Made by a program: the position numbers and the translations under genes
Notes under the pieces: model-generated
Databases searched by the model: none
Seen by the model: only the letters and a program-made list of their open reading frames with translations
Told to the model about the DNA's origin: nothing
Shown: piece after piece, positions 18,395 through 27,272 of the stretch
Layout of the letters: each line of letters opens with the position of its first letter
How positions within the stretch are numbered: the first letter of the stretch is position 1
NCBI GenBank assembly: GCA_030602705.1
Contig: JAUVZF010000041.1
Coordinates: 1-33,213, forward strand
Length of the DNA: 33,213 nucleotides
Direction: 5' to 3'
From: Planctomycetota bacterium
GTDB lineage: Bacteria; Planctomycetota; Phycisphaerae; FEN-1346

Positions 18395-18423
18395 TTGCAT
18401 ACAGAGCCCGCGACCGATACGAT
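18395..18423 (+). promoter_or_regulatory. Weak candidate promoter for phoH
   Basis: TTGCAT (18395-18400), a 17-bp spacer and TACGAT (18418-18423) lie 39 bases before the phoH ATG. Only part of each box matches consensus. Confidence 0.3.
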
Positions 18424-18461
18424 AGCCTCCACGGCAGGCCGCCGACCGAGAAGGAGCCGCC

Positions 18462-19778
18462 ATGGCCAAGAAGTATTTCGTCCTCGACACGAACGTCCTG
18501 CTGCACGACCCCGGCGCGCTGATGGCGTTCGGCGACAACGAGGTGGTGCTGCCGTTCCAGGTCATCGAGGAACTCGACGGGTTCAAGAAGGGCTCCGACG
18601 ACACCAGCCAGCACGCGCGCCAGGTCATACGGACGCTGGACCGGCTGCGCACCAAGGGCCGGCTGATGGAAGGCGTGCCGGTGGAGGAGACCGGCGGCAC
18701 GCTCCGTGTCGTCCTGGACGACGAGGTGCCGGACCACCCGCTGCTTCGCACCGGTCAGCCGGACGACAGGATCATCGGCGTGGCCCAGCGTCTTATGCAG
18801 GAAGGCAAGCCGACCACGTTCATCACGAAAGACATCAACGCCCGGATCAAGAGCGACGCCCTCGGCATCAAGACCGAAGACTACGAGAAGCACAAGGTGG
18901 ATTTCAGCCATATCTACCTGGGGTACCGCGAACTGGAGGTTGAGCGGCCGGCGCTGGCCCGGCTCCAGAAGGACAAGGCCGTCGATCCGCCGGCCGACGA
19001 TTTTGAGCCCAACGAGTTCGCCATCCTGACCGACGCCGCCGACGCCGACCATCAGGCCGTCGCCCGTTTCGATTCCCATCAGGGCAAACTCGTTGCCCTT
19101 CGCTTCGGCACGAAGACGTACCAGAACGTCTCGGCCCGCAACCCTCAGCAGCAGATGGCCATCGAACTGCTGATGCTCGACCAGGTGCAACTGGTCACGC
19201 TGCTCGGCCCGGCCGGCACCGGCAAGACCCTCCTGGCGGTGGCGTGCGGGATGCAGAAGGTCCTGGCCGAGAAGAAGTACGAGAAACTGCTCGTCTCGCG
19301 GCCGGTCATTCCGTTCGGAAAGGACATCGGGTACCTGCCCGGCGACAAGGAGGAAAAACTCTACCCGTGGATGCAGCCGATCTTCGACAACCTCGCTTAC
19401 ATTCTGCGTACCAAGAAGAGCGGCGGCGACAGCGGCATGGACGAGCGAATCAGGGACCTCGTGGAATCCGGCGCCATTGAACTCGAGGCCCTGACCTACA
19501 TCCGCGGGCGCAGCATCCCCGACCAGTTCATCATCGTGGACGAGGCCCAGAACCTGACGCCACGCGAAATCAAAACCGTTACCAGCCGCGTCGGCGAGGA
19601 CTCCAAACTCGTCCTCACGGGCGACCCGTGGCAGATAGACAACCCGTACCTCGACTCCTCCTCGAACGGCCTGTCCTACGCCGCCGAGCGGATGAAAGGC
19701 CTCGACCTTGCCGGCCACGTCATGCTCCAGACGAGCGAGCGAAGCGAACTGGCCAGTCTCGCCGCCCAAAGACTTTAG
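18462..19778 (+). CDS. PIN-PhoH family ATPase (PhoH2/YlaK type)
   Basis: The 438-aa protein fuses an N-terminal PIN nuclease-like domain (residues 1 to about 150, opening FVLDTNVLLHD with Asp9 in the acidic metal site) to a C-terminal PhoH ATPase domain. Walker A is GPAGTGKT (249-256) and Walker B IIVDEAQ (357-363); LTGDPWQID follows. Related PIN-PhoH proteins act as RNA-unwinding ribonucleases. GAAGGAG precedes the ATG. A 12-base gap to the tRNA-binding gene suggests co-transcription. Confidence 0.92.
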   Translation: MAKKYFVLDTNVLLHDPGALMAFGDNEVVLPFQVIEELDGFKKGSDDTSQHARQVIRTLDRLRTKGRLMEGVPVEETGGTLRVVLDDEVPDHPLLRTGQPDDRIIGVAQRLMQEGKPTTFITKDINARIKSDALGIKTEDYEKHKVDFSHIYLGYRELEVERPALARLQKDKAVDPPADDFEPNEFAILTDAADADHQAVARFDSHQGKLVALRFGTKTYQNVSARNPQQQMAIELLMLDQVQLVTLLGPAGTGKTLLAVACGMQKVLAEKKYEKLLVSRPVIPFGKDIGYLPGDKEEKLYPWMQPIFDNLAYILRTKKSGGDSGMDERIRDLVESGAIELEALTYIRGRSIPDQFIIVDEAQNLTPREIKTVTSRVGEDSKLVLTGDPWQIDNPYLDSSSNGLSYAAERMKGLDLAGHVMLQTSERSELASLAAQRL

Positions 19779-19790
19779 AAAGGTTATGCC

Positions 19791-20126
19791 ATGGCAGAAA
19801 CCGTCAGCATTCAGGAGTTCTCCAAACTCGACCTGCGAGTCGGGCGCGTGCTGGACGTCCGCGACCATCCGAACGCGTCGAAACTCTACCTCATCGACGT
19901 GGACCTCGGCCCGGAACTCGGCCAGCGTCAGACGGTGGCGGGCCTCAAGCCGTACATGCCACCGGAAGCCCTCAAAGACCAACTGGTCATCGTGGTCGTC
20001 AACCTGGAACCGGCCACGCTCCGCGGGGAGCAGTCCGAGGGCATGCTCCTGGCCGCACAGGAAGGCGACAACATCGTCTGCCTGACGGTCGCCTCGCCGG
20101 TCGCCCCGGGGTCGAAGGTCCTCTAG
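19791..20126 (+). CDS. Stand-alone tRNA-binding domain protein (MetRS beta / Trbp111-like)
   Basis: This 111-aa OB-fold protein matches the EMAP-II/Arc1p-type tRNA-binding domain: FSKLDLRVGRVLDVRDHPNASKLYLIDVDLG at the start, then NLEPATLRGEQSEGMLLAA, and a PGSKVL end. In many bacteria this domain is the C-terminal extension of methionyl-tRNA synthetase or a free protein that binds tRNA structurally. Here it is free-standing, and no metG is in the window. AGAAAGG precedes the ATG and it follows phoH by 12 bases. CsaA-like chaperone function is the alternative. Confidence 0.85.
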   Translation: MAETVSIQEFSKLDLRVGRVLDVRDHPNASKLYLIDVDLGPELGQRQTVAGLKPYMPPEALKDQLVIVVVNLEPATLRGEQSEGMLLAAQEGDNIVCLTVASPVAPGSKVL

Positions 20127-20308
20127 GCCGCGCGGCACCGTGAGCAGGCCGGATGTCCAACCCGGCGCCATCGTGATGCGCCGGCCGCCGGACCTGCGTC
20201 CAGACCGGACCTGCGCGCCGCCGGGATAAACGGTCTTTGAGATTGTGGCCCCGCCCCGTCGCCGATAGAATCCGGCGTGTGGCAGTGAAACACGTAGGGG
20301 CGAGGCCC

Positions 20309-21493
20309 GTGGGACGTCCGCGAATCTTCATCAGCGCCGGCGAAATGTCCGGGGACCTTCACGGCTCGAACCTGATCCGGGCGATTCTTCGCAAGGCGCC
20401 CGGGGCCGAGATCGTCGGCCTGGGTGGCTCGAAGATGGAAGCCGCCGGCGCGCGTCTGCTGGCCAACACCGTCGAGTTCGGCATCATCGGGCTCCTGCCA
20501 CTGTTCGGATCAATCTCGCGGTACCTCGACCTGCTGAGCCGCGCGGACCGTTTCGTAGCCGCCTGGCGGCCGGACGTGGCCGTGACGATCGATTGTCCGG
20601 GCTTCCACTTCCTGTTGGCGAGCCGTCTTCGCGCCCGGCGTGTCCCCGTCCTCTGGTACATTCCGCCGCAACTGTGGGCGTGGGCTCCGTGGCGGGTCAG
20701 GAAACTGCGGCGCCGCTTCACGCACGTGGCGTGCGTGCTGCCGATTGAGGAGACGTTCTTCGGCGAGCACGGCGTTCCGGCCACGTTCGTGGGCCACCCG
20801 GTCGTTGACCATCTGCGCGGGCTCGACCTCGACGAGGACTTCATCGGCAGCCTCCGGACCCGGCGCGACGACCGCGTTGTCGCCCTGATGCCCGGCAGCC
20901 GCCGACAGGAAGTGGCGCCGATCCTGCGGCGGCAACTCGCCGTGGCCCGAGCCCTGGCTGCGCGAGACCCGCACTGCTCGTTTGTCATGGCCCTGGCGTC
21001 GGAAGAACATCGGGCGTGGGCGGCGACTGAGACGGCCGCCAGCGGGCTGGCCATCCGTACGGTTGTCGGAAAGACGCACGAGGTCGAGAGCGCCGCGGAC
21101 CTCGCCCTGACCAAGTCCGGCACGACCACGCTGGAACTCGTGTACTACGGGACGCCCATGGCGGTCTTCTACAACGTGTCTTGGGCCGAGTGGAACTTCG
21201 CGGGGCGATGGCTCGTCAAGACGCCTTACCTGGGCCTGCCGAACGCCATGGCGGGCCGGCGCATCGTGCCCGAGTACATGTGGAACAAGCCGCCCACGCC
21301 CACAGAAATCGACGAGGTCGTCAGTCTGCTGGCCGATGAGCGGCGCCGCCGCCAGATGCAATCAGACCTGGCCGAAGTGCGCCGGCAAATCGACGTCGCC
21401 GGCACCGCCGACAACGCGGCCGGGTTGGTCCTGGAGATGGTCGGCAAACGCGTGCCCCAACCGCCCGCGTGGCGGTTCGGGCTTGCGATGTGA
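20309..21493 (+). CDS. lpxB: Lipid-A-disaccharide synthase
   Basis: The enzyme joins UDP-diacylglucosamine and lipid X to form the lipid A disaccharide at the inner membrane, so the organism makes lipid A. Family blocks are IFISAGEMSGDLHGS, DCPGFHFLLASRLR, WYIPPQLWAWAPWRV, FVGHPVVDH, LMPGSRRQEV, KSGTTTLELVYYGTPM and LGLPNAMAGRRIVPE. I chose the GTG at 20309 (394 aa), directly before GRPRIFISAGE with AGGGG 8 bases upstream; GTGs at 20279 and 20285 and a TTG at 20237 are possible. The other lpx genes are not nearby. Confidence 0.93.
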   Translation: MGRPRIFISAGEMSGDLHGSNLIRAILRKAPGAEIVGLGGSKMEAAGARLLANTVEFGIIGLLPLFGSISRYLDLLSRADRFVAAWRPDVAVTIDCPGFHFLLASRLRARRVPVLWYIPPQLWAWAPWRVRKLRRRFTHVACVLPIEETFFGEHGVPATFVGHPVVDHLRGLDLDEDFIGSLRTRRDDRVVALMPGSRRQEVAPILRRQLAVARALAARDPHCSFVMALASEEHRAWAATETAASGLAIRTVVGKTHEVESAADLALTKSGTTTLELVYYGTPMAVFYNVSWAEWNFAGRWLVKTPYLGLPNAMAGRRIVPEYMWNKPPTPTEIDEVVSLLADERRRRQMQSDLAEVRRQIDVAGTADNAAGLVLEMVGKRVPQPPAWRFGLAM

Positions 21494-21582
21494 ACCCCTT
21501 GGCGCCGCGTGTCCGACGCGGCGGCCGCAACCTCTTCATGCAGCGCTGCCATCTGCGATCGGCCCAGGCCAGGGAGTTGCTG

Positions 21583-22419
21583 TCATTTCGCGGCGGCGAG
21601 GGCCCCCGCGGCGGCGTTGCGGACGTGGCCTTCGGAGGGCTTGGTGCGGGTGTCGCGCAGATGGGTATAGATGCCGGTCGCAGCGGCCCTGTTTCCTGCC
21701 GCCATCAGGTTCTCGGCCAGCAGGAAACACGCCTCGGTGTAGCGAATCCTCTCCCAACCCTTATGGCTGTCGGCCGCCTTGAGGAGCGTGCCGGCCGAGT
21801 CGGCATCGGCGACTCGGGCAAGGCCCCATGCTGCGGCCAGTCGGATGCGGGGGTCGCCGTCGTCGACGGCCTTCCTGAACGTGCCGACGGCCTTCGTGTC
21901 GGCCAGGGCGCCGAGGGCCTGGATGATCGCAAGGCGACACGCGCCCTTGACCTTGGGCAGCGCGCCGCGGAGCCCGTCGGCGGCGCCCTCGCGGATGGCG
22001 ACGAGCGCCCGCGCGGCCGGCTCGCACAGGTGCGGGTCGAGCAGGGCCTTTCCAAGGGCCGGCGCCACCTCCACCCCGCCGGCCACCTGCAACTGCCGGA
22101 TGAGGAATCTCTGCACGCCCTTGGGCCGGCCGGCGAGTTGCGACGCCACGGTCCGGGCAAACTCGGCCCGAGGCGCCCCGTCCTTGAGTCTGCAGACGTG
22201 GACGGCCAGGACGTGGAGGGCGTAGTGCGGCTTGATGTCGTTGCCCTGGCCCGGTTCGACGAGCATGTCGATGAGGGCGAGAAGCGCGTCGCGTCCGCCC
22301 TTGTGGATGTCGGCCACGGCCTTTTCGACCTCCTCCTTGTCGATGTTGGCGTATGTGCCCCGCTTATCCGGGTCGGGCATGCGGTCGACGAGAGATTTGA
22401 GTTTCGCTGGCGCGGCCAT
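21583..22419 (-). CDS. HEAT-repeat protein, 278 aa
   Basis: The product is an all-helical repeat protein with HEAT/PBS-lyase-like units, clearest around residues 140-215 (ALVAIREGAADGLRGAL, AIIQALGALADTKAVGTFRKAV, PRIRLAAAWGLARVADADSAGTLLKA). There is no signal peptide or membrane segment, so it is probably cytoplasmic and a binding scaffold. GAAAGGA lies about 9 bases before the ATG. It begins 30 bases after the Gfo/Idh/MocA gene and is probably its operon partner. The partner or substrate is unknown. Confidence 0.75.
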   Translation of the reverse strand: MAAPAKLKSLVDRMPDPDKRGTYANIDKEEVEKAVADIHKGGRDALLALIDMLVEPGQGNDIKPHYALHVLAVHVCRLKDGAPRAEFARTVASQLAGRPKGVQRFLIRQLQVAGGVEVAPALGKALLDPHLCEPAARALVAIREGAADGLRGALPKVKGACRLAIIQALGALADTKAVGTFRKAVDDGDPRIRLAAAWGLARVADADSAGTLLKAADSHKGWERIRYTEACFLLAENLMAAGNRAAATGIYTHLRDTRTKPSEGHVRNAAAGALAAAK

Positions 22420-22449
22420 CGGGATGGTCCTTTCTGAGTCAGGTTCGTC

Positions 22450-23742
22450 TTAGAGGTGCCACGGGGCCCGCATGGGCTGGTTCACGAGACGGTTGGCGAA
22501 TTCATCGCCGATGACCTGCTCGGCGACCGGGTCGTACCGGATCTTGCGTCCACAGCGGATGGCGATGTTCGCCAGGTGCAGCACCGTCGCCGCGCGGTGG
22601 GCGGCTTCGGCGTGGCCGGCCGACCGTTTGCGGGTGCGGACGGCTTCGACGAACGTGCGCGGCGGCTCGGGCTCGGGCATGGCCTCGACCTTCTTCCGGC
22701 TTTCCTCATCGAGGTCCTCCAGTTCGACGTGGCGGGCCTCCTTGCGGTCGTAGGGCTTGCCCCACTCGCCGCCATCGAGAACGAAGGTGAGGCCGTCGGC
22801 ATACTTCAACTCGACCCACCCCCACATGCCGGCTGCTTCCGGATGTGCCGGCGGGGCGTAGGCTTCGACCTCGACCGGGCTGGTATCGTCTTTGCCGTAG
22901 ACCCACTGGATGGGGTCCAGGTAATGCTGAGCGAAGTCGGCCAAGCCCTGGCCTTCGTAGTCCCAGTAGTAGCGGTGGCTCCAGCCGAAGCGGTGCGGGT
23001 GATAGGGCGCCAGCCGCGCCGGGCCGCAGTACGTGTCCCAGTCGAGGTGCGCCGGCACGGGCTGGGGGACCTGGTTCACCTGGCCGCAGTACCGCTTGAT
23101 GTGGAACCCACCACGCTTGATCCAGACGCCCGGGCAGTCCCTCAGCAGTCCGCTGCGCATGATCTTGTGGATGAGGCGGCTGCGGCTGCTCTTGTGCGCG
23201 CCGAAGCGGCCGCTCGTGCCGATCTGGAAGACGCGGCCGTACCGTTCGCCGGCCTTGACGACGGCGCGTCCTTCCGCGATGAACTTGGTCATGGGCTTCT
23301 CGCAGAGGACGTCCTTGCCCGCCTGCATGGCGGCGATGGTGATGACGGCATGCCAGTGCGGAGGCGTGGCAACGCTGACGACGTCGAGGTCGCTCCGTTC
23401 GATGAGGCGGCGGAAATCGGTGTAACCCTCGGCGCCCGGGCCGAACTTCTTAACCGCCTGGGCCAGGCGATTCTTGTCGACGTCGCAGCAGGCGATGATC
23501 TTGTAGTGGCCCCCAGCGCCCCCGATGTAGTTCCGGACGTCCTCGCCGCCCTGGCCGCCGCAGCCGACGAGCCCGACGGCGAAGGTCTCGCTGGGCGGCG
23601 CGTTGCCTGGCCCGCCGAGGACGCGGCGGGGCACGATCGCGGCCGCCGCCGTCGCCGCCGTGCCCGCCAGGAAGCGGCGGCGACTTATCCGCCGTTTGCC
23701 GAGGGAGGATCCCCTTCGAGCCACCGTTCGCCATGTGCGCAT
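22450..23742 (-). CDS. Tat-exported Gfo/Idh/MocA-family oxidoreductase
   Basis: This 430-aa protein has a twin-arginine signal (SRRRFLAGTAATAAAAIVP) and an NAD(P)-binding Rossmann fold with VGLVGCGGQGG, CDVD (acidic end of strand 2) and CEKPMTK, the EKP motif of the family. Members oxidise or reduce sugar or inositol hydroxyls, and exported versions are numerous in Planctomycetota. The ATG at 23742 (GGGAGAG 6 bases upstream) is preferred over one at 23757. It lies 66 bases after the zinc-ribbon gene and 30 before the HEAT gene. The substrate is unknown; a glycan-related role fits the sulfatase locus but is only inference. Confidence 0.9.
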   Translation of the reverse strand: MRTWRTVARRGSSLGKRRISRRRFLAGTAATAAAAIVPRRVLGGPGNAPPSETFAVGLVGCGGQGGEDVRNYIGGAGGHYKIIACCDVDKNRLAQAVKKFGPGAEGYTDFRRLIERSDLDVVSVATPPHWHAVITIAAMQAGKDVLCEKPMTKFIAEGRAVVKAGERYGRVFQIGTSGRFGAHKSSRSRLIHKIMRSGLLRDCPGVWIKRGGFHIKRYCGQVNQVPQPVPAHLDWDTYCGPARLAPYHPHRFGWSHRYYWDYEGQGLADFAQHYLDPIQWVYGKDDTSPVEVEAYAPPAHPEAAGMWGWVELKYADGLTFVLDGGEWGKPYDRKEARHVELEDLDEESRKKVEAMPEPEPPRTFVEAVRTRKRSAGHAEAAHRAATVLHLANIAIRCGRKIRYDPVAEQVIGDEFANRLVNQPMRAPWHL

Positions 23743-23808
23743 ATACATCTCTCCCATAACCTGTTGCTATGAATGTCGCCGGGATTCATCGCCGTGCACT
23801 TGCCGGGT

Positions 23809-24846
23809 TCAGTACTGCGGCTGCACCCAGACCTCTGCTGAACTGACAAGCGTCCCGGCGCAGTGGGTCCAGCGGATGGAGACCTCCTCGGACGCCTCCG
23901 GCTTGATCTCCTTGGTCACGGCGCTTTTGGCGGCGCCGACGATCCGGCCTTTCGTGTCGAGCAGGATGACGATCATGTCCATGTCTCGGACGGGCACGGC
24001 GCCGTGGTTCGTCACGCTGACCGAAACCTCTCCCTCCGGCGCCACGGAGTTGGGGTCGCGTTTGGGCCAGGGATCGCTGGCCTCCAGGCGCGGCAACTCA
24101 CGCGGAACGCCGGTCGGCTCGGTCTCCCACCCCGCCAGGGCCCACCGCGTCGACCGCACGCCCTGCTCGTGCGTCCATTCGGCCACCAGCGGCACCGTAT
24201 ACTTGGGGGGAATGTTGATGAGAATGCCGACCGCGTCGCCGAGCAGTTTCTCGTCCTCGTCGTAAAGCCCAACGACGACCTTCATCGACCGAATGAGGTC
24301 GTCGGTGTTGTTTCTGACGTGGCCGACGGCATAGGTAACGGTCTCGTCCTTGTAGCCCCGCAGGAGGCGCTCGACCTTGACCTGGACCAGTTCACGCTGA
24401 GGTACCGGCGCCGGTGCCGCCGCGGCGCCCGGTGAAGCCGCCTCGCCCGGGGTGCTGCCGACGACCTTGTCCCGCTGGAAGTGATGACCGGTCAGGTCGC
24501 CGCCAACGGTCGGCATAAGTTCCCCGCCCCCGCGGCCGAACACAACGAACAGGCCGATGAGCACGCCAATGAAGCCAACCCCGATGAGCACCAGCCAGAC
24601 GATGGCGACGTTCTTGCTGCGGATGCCGACCCTGGCCCTGGCGCCGGGGCGAGTCGTGGTCAGCGGATGATCGCCCGCCATCACATCGCGCATGGCCTCG
24701 ATGGCCGCCTCAGCCGTCTCCGTCTTCTGCGTAATCTTGACGACCGTCTTGCAGTGGGGACAGCGGACCTCGCGGTTCAGTTGGTCGACCCGAAGCCTGA
24801 ACCGTTTCTGGCAGAAGCCGCACTGCACCTGAACGGTTTCCGGCAT
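23809..24846 (-). CDS. Zinc-ribbon, single-pass membrane protein, 345 aa
   Basis: The N-terminus is a zinc ribbon (CGFC at about 9-12 and CPHC at about 29-32) of the MJ0042/DUF3426 style: VQCGFCQKRFRLRVDQLNREVRCPHCKT. A cytoplasmic linker leads to one membrane helix (about 80-103, VAIVWLVLIGVGFIGVLIGLF). The distal part has a Pro/Ala linker and two beta-rich FxLYD-like regions (VTYAVGHVRNNTDDLIRSMKV and SVSVTNHGAVPVRDM), suggesting Ig-like modules outside the membrane. GGGAG precedes the ATG and a promoter is at 24940-24967. A sensing or envelope role is possible but unproven. Confidence 0.75.
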   Translation of the reverse strand: MPETVQVQCGFCQKRFRLRVDQLNREVRCPHCKTVVKITQKTETAEAAIEAMRDVMAGDHPLTTTRPGARARVGIRSKNVAIVWLVLIGVGFIGVLIGLFVVFGRGGGELMPTVGGDLTGHHFQRDKVVGSTPGEAASPGAAAAPAPVPQRELVQVKVERLLRGYKDETVTYAVGHVRNNTDDLIRSMKVVVGLYDEDEKLLGDAVGILINIPPKYTVPLVAEWTHEQGVRSTRWALAGWETEPTGVPRELPRLEASDPWPKRDPNSVAPEGEVSVSVTNHGAVPVRDMDMIVILLDTKGRIVGAAKSAVTKEIKPEASEEVSIRWTHCAGTLVSSAEVWVQPQY

Positions 24847-24939
24847 TTTCGACGCTCCCTTCTCCCTGGGTTAGTACGAGCCAAGCGGCCGTCTGTCGCA
24901 CCGGAAACGAGCCACCACACAAGACGTGCCACCACATTG

Positions 24940-24967
24940 ATTCTACTGCCTCCACACGCACCGTCAA
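24940..24967 (-). promoter_or_regulatory. Sigma70-type promoter for the zinc-ribbon gene
   Basis: On the minus strand TTGACG (24962-24967), a 16-bp spacer and TAGAAT (24940-24945) give a start about 87 bases before the ATG at 24846. Confidence 0.5.
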
Positions 24968-25003
24968 GACGGTGGGTGATGCCGGCCGGCGCATGGTGCC
25001 CCT

Positions 25004-25147
25004 GGGTTGTGGCAAGTTTTTCTGGCGAGCGCAGGCGGTTGTAGCGCCCGTACGGGCGGCCGTTGGCGGCGGCGCCGGCCAGGATGCGCCGGGGATAAAC
25101 CCCGGCGCTACAACCACCACAGAGGCCAAGCCGCAGGAAATCGTCCC
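25004..25147. repeat. Dispersed palindromic repeat, copy 1
   Basis: This stretch is nearly identical to 33074-33212. It holds inverted GTAGCGCC (25041-25048) and GGCGCTAC (25104-25111) and a perfect 9-bp hairpin GCGCCGGGG-ATAAA-CCCCGGCGC (25086-25108). Compared with copy 2 it has a different first hairpin (CGCCCGTACGGGCG) and about 12 extra bases after the second GGCGCTAC arm. Confidence 0.85.
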
Positions 25148-25199
25148 CCTGCCAGAAATTGCTGCCACACCCTCCCCCTGGGCTACGGCTGGTTTTTCC

Positions 25200-25230
25200 T
25201 TGACCCCCCGCCCGCCTGCGTCGATAGTAT
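25200..25230 (+). promoter_or_regulatory. Candidate promoter for aspS
   Basis: TTGACC (25200-25205) lies upstream of TAGTAT (25225-25230) with a 19-bp spacer, or of the overlapping GATAGT with 17 bp. It would give a leader of about 135 bases. Confidence 0.4.
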
Positions 25231-25316
25231 AGCGTCGTGAAACGGCGGCGCGACAATCGGGTTCCGGGCAACAATGCCTAACGCCCGCGGCCGCCGCGCG
25301 CCGACTCAAAGCCAAC

Positions 25317-25342
25317 GGCCTCGGGACACGCTTCCCGGGGCC
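25317..25342 (+). promoter_or_regulatory. Hairpin in the aspS leader, possible attenuator
   Basis: GGCCTCGGGA (25317-25326) pairs with TCCCGGGGCC (25333-25342) with one T-G pair around a six-base loop, followed by GATTTTG. It ends 29 bases before the aspS ATG. The T run is short, so termination would be weak. Confidence 0.35.
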
Positions 25343-25371
25343 GATTTTGCTGTAGAGCAGGAGAACATCCC

Positions 25372-27153
25372 ATGAAGACGACGACGTACCGGACCCACAC
25401 GTGCGGCGAACTCACCAAGGCCGAGACCGACCGGACGGTACGGCTGGCCGGCTGGGTCGATTCCGCTCGCGATCACGGCGGGGTCATCTTCGTCGATCTG
25501 AGAGATCGCTACGGCCGCACCCAGTGCGTCTTCAAACCCGAGAACAGCCCCGAGGCCCATGCGCTGGCCGAGCGGCTGCACAACCAGTACGTCATTCAGG
25601 TTGAGGGCACCGTGCGCCCGCGGCCCGACGATGCCATCAACCCTAAACTCCCGACCGGCGAGATCGAGGTGCACGTCGCCTCGGCCGAGGTCCTCGCCGC
25701 CAGCGACACGCCACCATTCGAGGTAACCGACGACGTCGAACTTGGCGAGGACATCCGCCTGCGCCACCGGTACCTCGACCTTCGCCGTCCGACGATGCAG
25801 CAGAACTTATTGACTCGCGCGCTGATCGTCCGCACGATACGCCGGACGCTCGAAGCGGAGGACTTCATCGACATCGAGACGCCGCTGCTGACGAAATCAA
25901 CGCCCGAAGGGGCACGCGACTTCCTCGTCCCCAGCCGCATGAACCCCGGCCGATTCTACGCCCTGCCACAGTCGCCGCAACTGTTCAAGCAGATCCTGAT
26001 GATCGCCGGCTACGACCGCTACTACCAGATCGCCAAGTGCCTGCGAGACGAAGACCTGCGGGCCGACCGCCAGCCGGAGTTCACCCAACTCGACGTCGAG
26101 ATGGCGTTCATTACGGAAGAAGACATCATGGCCGTCACCGAGCGCGTCGTGGCGGCCGTCGTCAAGACAGTCCTCGACGTGGACGTCGAACTGCCGTTTC
26201 CGCGGCTCACCTTTGCCGAGGCGATGCGCGACTACGGTTCCGACAAGCCGGACCGGCGCTTTGAGATGAAACTCGCCGACGCCGGCGAGGTGGCCAGGGC
26301 GAGCGAGTTCCGCATCTTTCGCGAGGCCGCCGAAGCCGGAGGCCACGTCCGCGGTCTCAAGGTGCCCGGGGGCAAACAGTTCAGTCGCAAGGACATCGAC
26401 GGCCTGGCGACCTTTGCCGCCGACTTCGGCGCGAAGGGATTGGCCTGGCTCCGTACCGAGACCGACGGCCTGACCGGCCCCATCGCCAAGTTCTTCACGC
26501 CGGAGCAACTGGCCGAGATGCAGCAGACCTTTGCCGCCGACGCGGGCGACCTGCTGCTGTTCGTGGCCGACGAACCGGCCGTCGTCGCCGCCAGCCTGGG
26601 CGCGCTGCGCGTCCACCTGGGCCATCGCCTCGGCATCGTGCCCGAGGACAAACCCAACTTCTGCTGGGTCACCGAGTTCCCGATGTTCGAGTACGACGTG
26701 GACGAGAAGCGTTACGTGGCCATCCACCACCCGTTCACCAGCCCGATGCCCGAGGACGCCGACCGTCTGGAGTCCGAACCGCTCTCGGTCCGGGCCCGGG
26801 CCTACGACCTGGTCCTGAACGGCATCGAACTCGGCGGCGGCAGCATCCGTATCCACCGTCAGGACGTTCAGCAGCGCGTCTTCCGGATGCTGGGCATCGG
26901 CAAGGAAGAGGCCGACGTGAAGTTCGGGTTCCTGCTGGAGGCCCTGCGCTACGGCGCGCCGCCCCACGGCGGCATCGCCCTCGGCCTGGACCGGTTCGTA
27001 CGACTCCTGTTGGGCGAGTCGAGCATCCGCGAGACCATCGCCTTCCCGAAAACGCAACGGGCCCAGTGCCTGATGACGGGGGCGCCCAGCACGGTGGACG
27101 AGCGCAGCCTGCGCGACCTGCACATTCGCCTGCGGCCCGAAGCGACCAGTTAG
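25372..27153 (+). CDS. aspS: Aspartyl-tRNA synthetase, bacterial type
   Basis: The 593-aa class II synthetase charges tRNA with aspartate. It has an N-terminal OB anticodon domain (LAGWVDSARDHGGVIFVDLRDRYG-type block), class II motif 2 (CLRDEDLRADRQPEFTQLDVE), the bacterial GAD insertion (about 290-420) and motif 3 (GIALGLDRFVRLLLG). CAGGAGA precedes the ATG by about 6 bases. His35 in the RDHGG loop corresponds to the His associated with non-discriminating AspRS enzymes (discriminating E. coli-type enzymes have Leu), which would imply Asp-tRNA(Asn) is also made and amidated by GatCAB. That last point is inference. Confidence 0.97.
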   Translation: MKTTTYRTHTCGELTKAETDRTVRLAGWVDSARDHGGVIFVDLRDRYGRTQCVFKPENSPEAHALAERLHNQYVIQVEGTVRPRPDDAINPKLPTGEIEVHVASAEVLAASDTPPFEVTDDVELGEDIRLRHRYLDLRRPTMQQNLLTRALIVRTIRRTLEAEDFIDIETPLLTKSTPEGARDFLVPSRMNPGRFYALPQSPQLFKQILMIAGYDRYYQIAKCLRDEDLRADRQPEFTQLDVEMAFITEEDIMAVTERVVAAVVKTVLDVDVELPFPRLTFAEAMRDYGSDKPDRRFEMKLADAGEVARASEFRIFREAAEAGGHVRGLKVPGGKQFSRKDIDGLATFAADFGAKGLAWLRTETDGLTGPIAKFFTPEQLAEMQQTFAADAGDLLLFVADEPAVVAASLGALRVHLGHRLGIVPEDKPNFCWVTEFPMFEYDVDEKRYVAIHHPFTSPMPEDADRLESEPLSVRARAYDLVLNGIELGGGSIRIHRQDVQQRVFRMLGIGKEEADVKFGFLLEALRYGAPPHGGIALGLDRFVRLLLGESSIRETIAFPKTQRAQCLMTGAPSTVDERSLRDLHIRLRPEATS

Positions 27154-27272
27154 CCGCAGGGCTTGCCCCGCGCGCCCCTTGGCACGGGCGGCAGCCGCGC
27201 GGCCGATAGTTTACCATTTGTTTTTCCCCGCTGTTCCGCACCGAGCCGGGCAGACCGCGTCCAACGCTACTT

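Larger units (their letters stand above)
18028..18461. other. Divergent intergenic region between groEL and phoH
   Basis: This 434-base gap contains no convincing gene. It holds the candidate promoters of both neighbours and two GC hairpins that would lie in the groEL leader RNA: CCCGC/GCGGG (18093-18097 with 18101-18105) and GGCCCGC/GCGGGCC (18162-18168 with 18181-18187). No inverted repeat of the HrcA-binding (CIRCE) type is present. Confidence 0.5.
24847..25371. other. Divergent intergenic region with a dispersed repeat
   Basis: The 525-base gap between the zinc-ribbon gene and aspS has no convincing gene. It contains a minus-strand promoter (24940-24967), the first copy of the dispersed repeat (25004-25147), a plus-strand promoter (25200-25230) and a hairpin just before aspS (25317-25342). 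Confidence 0.6.

Noticed and set aside
18219..20171. 650-aa open frame on - opposite phoH and the tRNA-binding gene
   Set aside because: The plus strand carries intact PIN-PhoH and tRNA-binding motifs, and the antisense frame has none.
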